Part shown: piece by piece, positions 54,386 through 64,000 of the stretch
How the letters are laid out: each line of letters begins with the position of its first letter
How positions within the stretch are numbered: position 1 is the stretch's first letter
Assembly: GCA_947462335.1 (NCBI GenBank)
Contig: OX381708.1
Span: forward strand, 682,001 to 746,000
Source of the DNA: Harmothoe impar
Lineage: Eukaryota; Annelida; Polychaeta; Phyllodocida; Polynoidae
Length of the DNA stretch: 64,000 nucleotides
Direction: 5' to 3'
Translations under genes and position numbers: made by a program
The notes under the pieces: model-generated
Told to the model about the DNA's origin: nothing
Databases searched by the model: none
What the model saw: the letters and a program-made list of their open reading frames with translations, nothing else

Positions 54386-57300
54386 CAAGACGTAGGGGAG
54401 TTGTAGACGTTAGATGGGGTCCTGTAACTGTACAGCAGGGGGTCCCGCGGGCTGACAGCCTCTTCCACACCACATAGAGTATTCTTGTATAAACCATCCT
54501 GTACAGAACAGTTTTATAGACCTTAGTCCCGGGCTGGGAGGCTGTATGGAGATTACTGATGGGAAGTCAACTGGTCGGGCAGACAGATGCATTTACTTAG
54601 AGGCCGTGCTGCTTGTGTAGAATACTGCCCTCCACCCCCGCTTCACAGCGTTAATGTAGATAATGCAGAAATAAGGCTTTTAGAACAAATTACTCACCTC
54701 TGGTGACTCTTTTACCTCATGTTGCACCCAAATTCCTTTTTTAGCAGAATGACCGTGAGTGCTCCTATTTCGGGTATCCTTGGTGTCCACTGTTTTATGG
54801 TGTGGTGGTGTATCCTTGTTTTATACGTTTAAGTTTTAGTTTTATTTCTGCACGTGGTGCACACGTTGTGGGTTCTCACTTCTTGTATTCTGCTGACTGC
54901 CACCACCAAGTCTGTGTACTAGCTTGCTGCAGGCGCTGCCTCCACCTCTCCACTCACAGCATGCCCACGGCCGCTGCCTCTCCACTCACTCAGCTGTGGC
55001 TGCCACAGGGCGGCCGCACGGTGCAGACCGCTGCCTCTCCACTTACAGCACACCCACGGCTGTCCCCTTACAGCACTGTGGCTGCCACAGGGCTGGTTCA
55101 CAGCCTGTCACACGGCCGGTTCCTGGTCTGCCACACGGCTGGTTCACAGCCTGCCACACGGCCGGTTCATGGTCTGCCACCCAGCCCCAGGAGCGGGTCC
55201 CGGAGCGGCTGACACTGTGACACTGTAGGCTGCATGCTGACACTGTGTGTAGGCCTGCATGCATGCACCGTACCGTGTGTTGGATGTATACAAGTCTGCA
55301 TGCTGCACTCTCTCACACCGGACACTTTTACTTTGTTTTACCAACATGTATATAGAATAATACTGATGACACTGATGATAAGTTAAAGTTTTACCATTAA
55401 TGTTTTATGTGTGAAATACCGACCGCCAGAAATCCCGCTGACTTTAGTGTGTGACATTAGTTTTAGGCTGCCGACTGAAGGACATAAGGGTAAGAGTAAA
55501 GAAGCCCTACTGATTGTGTGACCTAGGCTGCCAAGTATAAGGCGGGAATAAGGAGTAGAGGAGCCTTAAGTAATAGTCATCCAAGCTTGCATTCCACGAG
55601 CAAACATATCAAGACTCCCCCGGCCGGCCGGGCCGCGGAGGAGGCACCGTCACGGGCAGCAGATCCTAGTCTGTTCTTGTGGCGCCCGGACCTGAAACCC
55701 TACATAATGAAATTATGAATGTGAGGAGATTGTTTTAACATAGACCCCGATGCCCAGATGCTCTATGGATACTGCCAGGGGGTGGCGCGGTGAGTGCTTG
55801 CCGCGCAGCCTGTGTATAGTAGTTAATGTATGCTTTGTAGAATTGGCGTCTGACGGGCCGAGTCCCGGGTGTATATAGCAGGGGGCCCAGGTATAGACAG
55901 GTGGGCAGAGTTAGAATGAGACACACAGAGCCTGTGTCTAGGGAGAGACCCCACCCTTGGTACTGAGACATGATGTGGTAGTCTCTGTAGGTGCCCTGGT
56001 ATCATGTATTGAGTGAGCAGTCACGCTGTCCCACAGACAGGAGAGACTGCAACCATCCTATCTGAACTCACCTCGGGGCTCGTTTTATTGTATAGTTTAT
56101 ATAATGTCCATTTACTGCAATTTTTATTATTCAAACAATTTGTACTCATGTAAGCCAAGTGCAATTGAATTCATATTAACATGATAGATATCTGATTGAC
56201 TTGTAATTTTGTATGGTTGAATTGATGAAGGTAGTTGTACAGTTTGTGAAGATGAGTGTATCATAAGACGTCCATTCAGCGCTGCCCGTGTATAGTCATT
56301 CAGTGCACGGGAACACTTGAAGTATAAGTCATGAAATAACTGATTCAGTATGTCACCGCACGAGCAACCCTTGTCCATGCTTTACACATTTACGTTATAC
56401 CAAATAAACACTGTATGGTTTTATACAATACAAGTAAAGGGCTGCTTAGAGAGCAGCATTCTGTAATTAGTCTGCTGTCTCCGTCACAGCTGTCCGTCCA
56501 CACCAGCCTTAGGGGGGGGGGGGGCGGACCTGGCGTACGCCTCCTCCCCCCCCCCCCCCTTATTTTCCTGGATCCGCCCGTGCTTGACATGATGTGTTGG
56601 GGGTACCATGAGTTGAGTATGTGAAGTAGCACCGTCCGCGCCCACTCCGGGCTCACAGCTGGAAGCACACCGTCCCCGTCCTCTGTGTTTCACACAATTC
56701 AAACCTGCCAAGGAACCGCCAACACGCGCCTTGGATGAAATATGATGAGATTTCTCACAATGTTTTATAACAATGAGTTTAGCTAAGCCAGTTATCATTA
56801 GGTATGTGTTGAGTGTAGTATTTCACTGGTAATCAGAGATCAGTCCAGAAGCACGTTATAAGACTGGTACAGTTAATGCTAATACAGGTTATTGCCTGTT
56901 CAGCTGATTCATGGCAACATGCTACAGTTTGATATTTGAGTTAAACCATGAATTCATCATTTGAGTTAAACCTGAGTTAAACCATGAAGTTATCACTTGA
57001 TTTAAACCATGAATTTATCACTTATCCGTTAAACCATGAATTTATCACTGGAGTTGAACTTGCATTGAACCATGAATTCATCACTTGAGTTAAACCATGA
57101 ATTTATAACTTGCATTAAACCATAAATTTATAACTTGAGTTAAACCGTGAAGTCATCACTTGAGTTGAATGTACTTAATGTTGTGTCTGCCGTCCTAATG
57201 CTGCCACCTGGTGGTGGCTTCTCACACCGCCCACACCGCGTGCCTCCATCCCTCTATAGTACTGTATCCTAGAATGCTGTATTTTCACAGTTTTAACACT

Positions 57301-57444
57301 TTTATCCACGGCTGATATGGAAAGTGGAGGGTGACTTGAATGAGATGTGCGATGGGTACACTGATGAAGTTTAAACTAACGTTCTTGTAGACTTGGGTCC
57401 TTGTTATCTCTCATGTTACTATTAATAAAGCAATATGTTCATAA
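54386..57444 (+). other. AFDN: Afadin 3' UTR (probable), two polyadenylation signals
   Basis: AATAAA occurs at 56403-56408 and at 57424-57429. The second is followed within 40 bp by a T/GT-rich stretch. 54950-55190 has CACACGGCCGGTTC and CTCCACTCACAGC repeats. 56505-56575 carries a G-run/C-run element with GGATCCGCC. 56938-57170 is a ~35-bp repeat (GAGTTAAACCATGAATTTAT, ~7 copies). UTR extent is inferred from the signals only. Confidence 0.6.
57424..57429 (+). terminator. AFDN: Probable distal poly(A) signal of afadin
   Basis: AATAAA in ATTAATAAAGCAATATG is the last consensus signal before the repeat-rich intergenic region. Confidence 0.55.
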
Positions 57445-58091
57445 ACTGCCTCGCGTCTTACTACATTTGTGTCTATAGGGTGCTTAAGTAACCTGGTGCG
57501 ACGGAAAAAACGGGTGATTTAATAACCTCGAATCAGGACAGGAAGGGATGCTATGGGAGACTTTGGAAAAAATATTATTCCTCAGCAAATAAATATCTCT
57601 ACTGGACATCCTTTCATGAATTTGTGTCAGACATGCCCCCTACTGTACTATAAATTTGTTACAGAAGGGATGCTTCTGGAAGGAGAAATCTTCAAATTTT
57701 CAAAAGCGCCTATACCTAAAGCATACCGTGCCGTGGCTTCCTATCCTGATTCGAGGGTTTTCGTGACCCGCACAACTAAAAGTAAACGGGTAGGCTTTGG
57801 CCTCCTATAAAACCACCCTGGTTACAGAGAATTCAATATTTTATAACTATTTCAATACGGAACAAATGCATATGCCCACAAAGCAATTTGATTCAATCAT
57901 AGCAGCACTAAATCAGTTAACACAATTATCTATATAGGCAATTTTTGTACTCCAGTATACATCCAAAAACTCTGTATAAGTCACACCCTCTTTTATATTT
58001 ATGTTTCGTATCGGCTGAAAGTTGACTCGTCCAAGAATTTACAGTACATAATGATATTAAGCTGCATTATAGCTACATGCATATTACTTAT

Positions 58092-58408
58092 TAGGGAGTG
58101 TTCATTTATTAGTGAGCAGTGGGCGCAAAAAAATTCAACCCCTCTTGTCATGGGGGGGGGGGGGGAGGCGGGGTAAAGAATTTGACCCCGCTTAAGGGCG
58201 GGGGGGGCATAAAAATTATGCCCCCTTTTGGCAAAAAAAGGCGGCACATTCAAGGGTGGGTGGGGGGGGGGGGGATTTTTCACCACGTTCGGCAAGGGGG
58301 GCAGTAATTATTCAAAAAGCTCTCAAGGAAGGGGGGGGGATAGAAATTGTTTGCACCTCCACAGAACAGTTCACCACCACCCTGTAATTAATAGAAAACA
58401 CTCCCTTA
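58092..58408. mobile_element. Inverted-repeat element (AGGGAGTGTTCATTTATTA), copy 1
   Basis: The left end is TAGGGAGTGTTCATTTATTA and the right end is the complement of TAAGGGAGTGTT. The interior alternates long G-runs with GCAAAAAAATTCAACCCC-type words. It is non-coding. Confidence 0.75.
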
Positions 58409-58509
58409 TGTTCAGCTACATTAATAAGACAAAGCAATGTGAATGAGGCATCAAAGGAGCTGATCAAAGGCATCTTTGTAGCCTTCAATGATCAAAAGAG
58501 GGCAGGAAT

Positions 58510-58669
58510 GTGCCTCTACTTGGGTACCCAACTTTTTGGCCGTACTGATTTTCAGCAAGAGGGCCGTGTCGTCGTGTCGATTTTTAGACATACTAGAACC
58601 TTATAAAATGTGTGTGTCTGTCGAGTTTTAAAAGGGCTGTGTCGATTTTTTCCCCCCATGTAAAGGCAC
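58510..58669. mobile_element. MITE-like element (GTGCCTCTAC ends), copy 2
   Basis: Same termini and GTGTCGATTTTTA words as 242-455, in the opposite orientation. Confidence 0.7.
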
Positions 58670-60006
58670 AGGAACGGCACCCATCCCAATGCAAGGAATC
58701 ACAATCAACAGTAGTCCTGCTTCGGCCCAACGACGGAGGAACGTATGTTACGATAGCGCTAGCACGTACCAGATGTCTAACCTCTAGACTAAATCAACAG
58801 CACTTCAGCGGTAGTCTAGAGCACCGGATGTAGGGACCTGGTGTCTCTTGGCCATACGCCTCATGTGTAAGGCTGCTTAAGCCATTGAAAATAAACATAT
58901 TTTATTTTGTAGTTATAATACATTAGGGTGAGGTTTGGGTAGGTAAATGGGTTAGCCAACCATAACCGTTTTTTTGTTATTGTTATAATAGATTAGGGTG
59001 AGGTTTCGGTAGGTAAATGGGTTCGCCAATCGGAACCGGAACCGGAAGTGAAACCGGCTACCTTGACCTTTGTAAATACGTCAGGGTGATGGCCAAGAAC
59101 ATAGTCAGTGGCACCCTCTGTAGAGAGAAGGGTGAACTTGTGAAATCCATAAATGTGAAATATTTACATTACTCAGATTATCAAGGGAGGATCAATACCG
59201 TAAAACCCTCCAACGTAGTGACTGCAAAACGGGGGGGGGGGGGGGGGGGGCAGGGGGCCAAGGCCCCCCCCCAACTTTAAAGTTGGGGGATCCAAAGTAT
59301 GTTTTGCCCCCCCCCCCCCACCCCAACTTTTTGGGAAACAAACAAACCCCTAGAATACACTAAATTCAAGATAGAATTCCTGGAATTTTCAAATGACAAG
59401 CTAAAAACTCTGCGACACGGCGACACAGGGGTTTTGAAAATCAACAGACACATAAAACTTTGAAATAAAAATCGACAGAAACATAAAACCTTTGCATAAA
59501 AATCGACGGACATAGTATAGGCAATGTACAGCAGTGGGTAAGTTATGGAATGCTGGGATAATGCTGTATGCTGGTAGGCTCTCACACCTATTTAAAGCAA
59601 CATTGTCACACCTGCAGTAGGTATGAGAATGCTTTGTGGGGGGGGGGGGGGCGGGTAGCCTACTTGTATATTTTGTTTTGACAGGTACAATTAAAATCGA
59701 CTGACACAGACAAATAAAGGATGAAAATCGACCTGCAGATATCTTTATAGGCTCTATACCTAGATCTACCTCTACATAAAAATCGACACGGCCTTCTTGC
59801 TAAAAATCCCGGTAAAAATTGACACGGCAAAAACTTGAGTAGCCATGTAGACGACCCCCTAGGCCTACTTTGAGAAAAAAAACTGTCTTGCCCCCCCCCC
59901 CCCCTCTCCCGCCCCACTTTCTTTGAGGAAATAATCTGTCTAGTAGGAAAAATCAATCTCAAAATAAATCCGTCTGAATGGCTTACACATTTAAAAACCT
60001 GAACAG

Positions 60007-60404
60007 TAAGGCCACTCAAAAAAATAAAATGGTTTCTCATCACCGCGCGCATCATAAAAATCACCATTTGAGGAAAACTTTTTTTTTTTTTTTTGCTAAT
60101 TTTTCATGAAAAATATGATAAAAATGGACAAATATTGGGTTATTTGGTATCAAATCAAAGCTAATACTGCCAGTAATGCAGTAGGATAGAAATAACTTAA
60201 ATTTTCCCTACTTTTGAAGATCCATAAATTCTTAACTACTAAAATGTGAATTTTGGTCATGAAAAAGGTATATCGTCCCATACATTTTAACCCGCGAGTA
60301 AAAAAAAAAGAAAAAAATTTTAAAAGCCTCCCTCGTCAAATTTTTCAGACCTTGGTGATGACAAGTGGTGATGAGAAACCACTTTTTTTTTTGGAGTGGC
60401 CTAA
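60007..60404. mobile_element. ~400-bp inverted-repeat element (TTAGGCCACTCC ends)
   Basis: TAAGGCCACTC at the left pairs with GGAGTGGCCTAA at the right. Inside the ends, GGTTTCTCATCACC is mirrored by GGTGATGAGAAACC. The interior is A/T-rich with long A and T runs. Confidence 0.8.
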
Positions 60405-60763
60405 TACACTATAAAGTATAATACGGTACTATGCAGTGGCGTCAATGAGTTTATACATTTATAGACTAGATCGAAACAACATTTACAGCAGGTATTGTGA
60501 GATTTGGCGTAGGCCTAACAGTGACTACTTAAATTCTTAATTCAGAAATCGAGATCGGTAGCCTAGATTAGAAGGCTAGATATGACGTCGAGAAGTTCTC
60601 GTCTGCTAGAAGTTCTAGTAGCCTGTAGGGTTTAGTAGAACTACTTCTTCCGATCCAGATCTAGGGTCTGCCTAAAGCGTCCTGGTGGCAGATCAAAGAG
60701 GGACTAAACGTTGAGCCGTACCGTAAAATCCACCCTCACGCTGTTGTAGATGTTTCTGGTAGG

Positions 60764-61021
60764 ATGACGGGACACAACGACAAGGTGAATCCTGCCATTG
60801 TGGAGTTAGCAGCAGACGACCGGACGCGGTGCTGCTACTGCACATGCGCAGATGTAGAAGTAGACGGCGTTGACCCGTTACAACGTGTCAGGTCTGGTGT
60901 CAGGTTCTGGTCCGGCTCACCAGAGGGCGGGTTGATTTCCCGCGCTACGGGCTGCAAGAGAAACGTCTTCTCCTGGATCGTCCTGGCAACTTTCGACCCT
61001 TCTTCCTCTGACCATAAATAG
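60764..61021 (+). other. 85-codon open frame in CpG-rich stretch, uncertain
   Basis: It starts MTGHNDKVNPAIVELAADDR and contains CCYCTCADVEVDG. Local CpG content is higher than in its surroundings, from about 60560 on. No homologue is recognised and no splice partner found. It could be a small gene, a first exon or chance. Confidence 0.2.
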
Positions 61022-61144
61022 TCAACCATGCGATTACATTTTATTCTTACCCCCCCTCCCCCTTCCCACAGTTCCAAAATACATGTAGGGCACATGTAGT
61101 AAGTTTGTCACGTTTTACGTAGACCCTGGTCTATAGATCTACGG

Positions 61145-61370
61145 TACCGTAAATTCTCGCGTATAAGCCTAATTCGCGTATAAGCCGCACCCTTAACTTT
61201 GACAAATTATATAAGCCGCAGTAGGGGTCTGAATATTGCGATTTTGGTACTGTAGTATACTAACAAAAACTCTCGTATAAGCCGCACCTTATATAGGCAT
61301 GTTTGGTATCAAAAGAAAGCTGAGTCTGACTCGCGTACAAGCCGCGGCTTCTACGCGAGAATTTACGGTA
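61145..61370. mobile_element. MITE family M1, complete copy (226 bp)
   Basis: TACCGTAAATTCTCGCG ... CGCGAGAATTTACGGTA are perfect inverted ends. Internal TATAAGCCGC boxes match those at 47970-48195, and the length is identical. Confidence 0.92.
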
Positions 61371-61400
61371 GTAATGTGGAGTTTTTATACCCTGTGTGCC

Positions 61401-61545
61401 TAAGGGAGTGTTCATTTATTATTTACAGGGGGGGTGGATTTGGGGGGGGGGTGTAAAAATTTCCGACCCTCCCGATGGGGGGGGGCGTAAAAAAAATTCT
61501 GACCCCTCTTGAGGCGGGGGGGGGGGGCGCAAAAATTTAAGCCCC
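61401..61545. mobile_element. Inverted-repeat element (AGGGAGTGTTCATTTATTA), copy 2, partial
   Basis: TAAGGGAGTGTTCATTTATT followed by G-runs and GTAAAAATTTCCGACCC words as in copy 1. No right terminus is found. Confidence 0.65.
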
Positions 61546-61639
61546 TATGTTGTCACTCAAAAACGTATAGTGACTGAATCTGTTTTTCTGTTTTATATGG
61601 TAGATACCCCATAAATCTATATGCCTACCAAATGTCATG

Positions 61640-62470
61640 AAAAAAGCCTGGGTCTTTTTTCCATGAATTGACAAAATGTGTCATTTCGGGTTGGGTCCAT
61701 ACGGACCCCAGCACTGTGCTAGACCTTATTCCTGCAGCAGAGAAAATACTTAGATGGCTCTGGTGCTGTATTTGGCCTCCAGAAGTTCAACTTGGCAACT
61801 TGTACTTGAATAAAAGTCTTTTCTATGTGAGGGACACATATTTTAATCAGATTTCATACATTTTCAGTAGATAATAGGCCAGCACTAGAAGACATATGTA
61901 TAGGATCTCATCTAGCCTTTTTCTGTTCTGTACAGAATGTTCTTTCTAACCTAAACCCACGTGTCCTGCCTACATATTGACACCTCCAGGGCCCCAATAG
62001 AAAAAAAGTAGTATGGTACAAGTCCCAAAATCTGTCTAAGGATATCAATATAATGCATGGAGATCTGACATCGTCACATATCAGAAATACCACCTATTGT
62101 GACATAAATTACACTAAATGGTTGTCTACAATTAGGTTGGTGTTGTTCAAAATCATACAGAGGTGTAATCAAAGTGAAATGCAAAGCAAGGGACCATTTG
62201 TCCATGTTCTATTAGAGCCAAAGTATATATGCTTTTATATTGGATTTGACTGGGGTCCACATGGACCCCAGAGGATTATTGTTTCCAGCAAAATAATTCC
62301 TGGGGATCTGCATATGATATTCAAGCATTTTGAATAAAACAATATTTGTGACAATTACATAAAATTTGGTGAAGTTTGGAACAATACTACTATGTTTTCT
62401 ACCAGAAATTAGATGCCTGGGGTCCAGTTGGACCCCAGGTAGTAAGATAAGGGTTAAGAGGCATTTACTC
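61640..62470. repeat. Segment with three GGGGTCC-NN-GGACCCC palindromes
   Basis: GGGTCCATACGGACCCC at 61693, GGGGTCCACATGGACCCC at 62252 and GGGGTCCAGTTGGACCCC at 62419 lie in otherwise AT-rich sequence. The regular spacing type and shared core suggest a mobile-element remnant or protein-binding sites. Confidence 0.5.
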
Positions 62471-63151
62471 AAAATAAATATATTTGAAGTGTTTTTTAAA
62501 CATTTAATTTTCTTGAATGCAGACATTCATGCAGGGAATCTGTCAATATGTGGTTCAGTTGACACACACAGTAAACTACACAGTAAGGAAAGGCTCAACA
62601 GCAGGACTAGATTTTGTACAAAATATGTTTACTTGATATAATCAGTTGTTAGTATTCTGTTTATCAATAAAAAACAAGAATCATGTAAACAACACAACCG
62701 AGGGTGAAAACACTGCGTCACCATAGTTACCATCACAATTGTCTCATGGAATGTCTTTGTCTCGAGTATGGATATCTACTACGATATGCAGTAGTATGGA
62801 TATTTAATACAATAACGGTCATTCTAGAATATAACAAAGGTCTTTGTACAATCTAATCTCCATGTGCAACTAGTACACCATATTCAACCTAATAAGCGCC
62901 CTCCCCCTAATAAGCGCCTCCCCCTTTTTCAGATTTTTAATGTGTTCCTGCGATTTTGTTACTGTTTTCCAAACCTCTGTGAGACACCAAGGCACGTGTG
63001 AAGGCATTGAGGTCAATAAAAACCTTGTAGAGGCCACAAAGGTGGGCCAGTAGCCTTTCGCAGCCATAGGAGGGGGCGCTTCTTAGAATGGATATTTGAG
63101 GTTGATTTTCCCCTTATTATGTCGAAGACGGTAACAGCTTGTTCTGCGCCC

Positions 63152-63328
63152 TTAGATGTCCTTCTTCTCCTCAGGCTTGGGTTCCTCTGCGGGGCTGCCA
63201 TGTGTGCCGGAGGATGTCTGTGGGGGCGTGATGAGGGCAGCGGGGGCAGAGGGTGTCACAGGGGCCGGGGCAGCGGGGGCAGCAGGGGCAGCAGGCTTTT
63301 CTATACTCCGCACCATGTCAGGCACCAC
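63152..63328 (-). CDS. Last exon of unrecognised - strand gene
   Basis: On the - strand, after a TGCCTCTAG acceptor, the frame reads VVPDMVRSIEKPAAPAAPAA, an Ala/Pro-rich stretch, and ends EEPKPEEKKDI before TAA. It joins in phase 0 to the exon at 63873. The tail is 58 residues long, low-complexity and acidic-basic mixed, so probably cytosolic and disordered. The gene converges on afadin. Confidence 0.75.
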   Translation of the reverse strand: MVPDMVRSIEKPAAPAAPAAPAPVTPSAPAALITPPQTSSGTHGSPAEEPKPEEKKDI

Positions 63329-63872
63329 CTAGAGGCAAAAACCAGCATTACAATGTAAATAAAGTCACTACCATGTAACAAAGACCTAATCAAAACAAAC
63401 TATAGCTAGTTACTTCCAACTAGCATACCCTACATAATCTTAAAAAGTTGTTTGGTAATACTATCAGATATATTAACCCCGCTTCCCCTAGGCTGTGGAC
63501 CTCCCTGTGATATGAACGACCATAGAAGTGGGCTATACATGTACCCAGACTCCAATCAGGTAACACTTCCCCTCTCCTCCTTTGTCTCTTCTGATCATGT
63601 TGGATTGTGTGGCTAATAGACTAGGGTGTGCCACCAGTCTATGGGGACTATACTTGATTAAGATTGCTCTTTGATTTATTGCCCATGCGCATTATGGGAG
63701 AGGCTATATGTGCTTCTACTAAGAGTAGAGCCTGACTAGAAAGGGGCTACAGATCTACCATGTTACCATATTCTATTTGAGGTAAATAAGGGTCAAATAT
63801 TGGACATATTTAGTGCACTGGCTTAAATTCAGCTGCAGACAATAGAAAATAGGCTTTAGCCTTTGAGCTCAC

Positions 63873-64000
63873 CTTGGCGCCCTCTGGGAACTTCTTGACG
63901 GGGGGAGGGTTGGCCGGCAGTGGGGGACGCCTCGACTCCGTCTTCTTCTCATCTTCTCCATCTTTGTCAAAGAAAATAGCGCCGGAGACTCCAAGGCCGA
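63873..64000 (-). CDS. Penultimate exon of unrecognised - strand gene (runs off window)
   Basis: The - strand frame reads GLGVSGAIFFDKDGEDEKKT and PPLPANPPPVKKFPEGAK and ends at AAG before gtgagc. GC content and an in-phase junction with 63152-63328 support it. GLGVSGAIFF could be the end of a membrane segment. I do not recognise the protein. The rest lies beyond 64000. Confidence 0.75.

Larger units (their letters stand above)
57445..63151. other. Intergenic region between convergent genes
   Basis: It is mostly small inverted-repeat elements and homopolymer runs, listed separately. 57553-57810 holds an 85-codon + frame without recognisable similarity. 58915-59035 has two copies of TTAGGGTGAGGTTTGGGTAG. 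59230-59330 carries long G- and C-runs separated by an inverted CCAACTTTAAAGTTGGGGG hairpin. 62886-63090 has AATAAGCGCC words with inverted counterparts, likely another element inside the 3' UTR of the - strand gene. Confidence 0.55.

Noticed and set aside
57553..57810. 85-codon + frame after the afadin poly(A) signal
   Set aside because: Ordinary composition, no similarity, no splice or promoter context. It was kept only as a note in the intergenic description.

Overview
This is animal genomic DNA, most likely from a cephalochordate (amphioxus, Branchiostoma). One multi-exon gene on the + strand dominates the window: the amphioxus orthologue of afadin (AFDN/AF6, fly canoe), a cell-junction scaffold. 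I assembled 22 coding exons from splice sites, reading phase and protein similarity, from 9761 to the stop codon at 54385. They join without a frame break into about 2,083 residues. The order is second Ras-association domain, FHA domain, DIL domain, PDZ domain, a long proline/glutamine-rich region, charged coiled coil and conserved C-terminal tail. The exons for the N-terminal first Ras-association domain are not in the window, so it opens inside a long intron. The amphioxus call rests on clear chordate-like afadin sequence that is still divergent from vertebrates, and on minisatellites that run across exon-intron borders. I recall these being described from amphioxus under the name mirages, but could not look it up.

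Layout. 1-9760: repeat-rich intron with a 3.6-kb palindromic (foldback) element inserted into a GC-rich minisatellite, a 1.2-kb G-run array and several small inverted-repeat elements. 9761-26771: exons for RA2, FHA and DIL, with introns full of tandem repeats. 26772-33769: 7-kb intron with a foldback element, several minisatellites and a candidate alternative first exon (31846-32493). 33770-42906: PDZ exons; their largest intron holds a nested 764-codon intronless reading frame (39046-41340) and a tRNA-like sequence. 44131-54385: exons of the C-terminal half, including one 2.1-kb exon. 54386 to about 57444: 3' UTR with two AATAAA signals. 57445-63151: intergenic, rich in small inverted-repeat elements. 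63152-64000: the last two exons of an unrecognised gene on the - strand, tail-to-tail with afadin.

The most striking pattern is that most introns of the gene carry copies of their own splice junction. Short pieces of exon plus the adjoining donor or acceptor are repeated from once to more than 20 times next to the real junction. The splicing machinery therefore has to choose among many near-identical sites. Other points of note are a 24-nt in-frame microexon candidate, a frame-breaking (poison) exon candidate, the nested SPR-repeat gene, and the palindromic element carrying many RFX X-box-like motifs.
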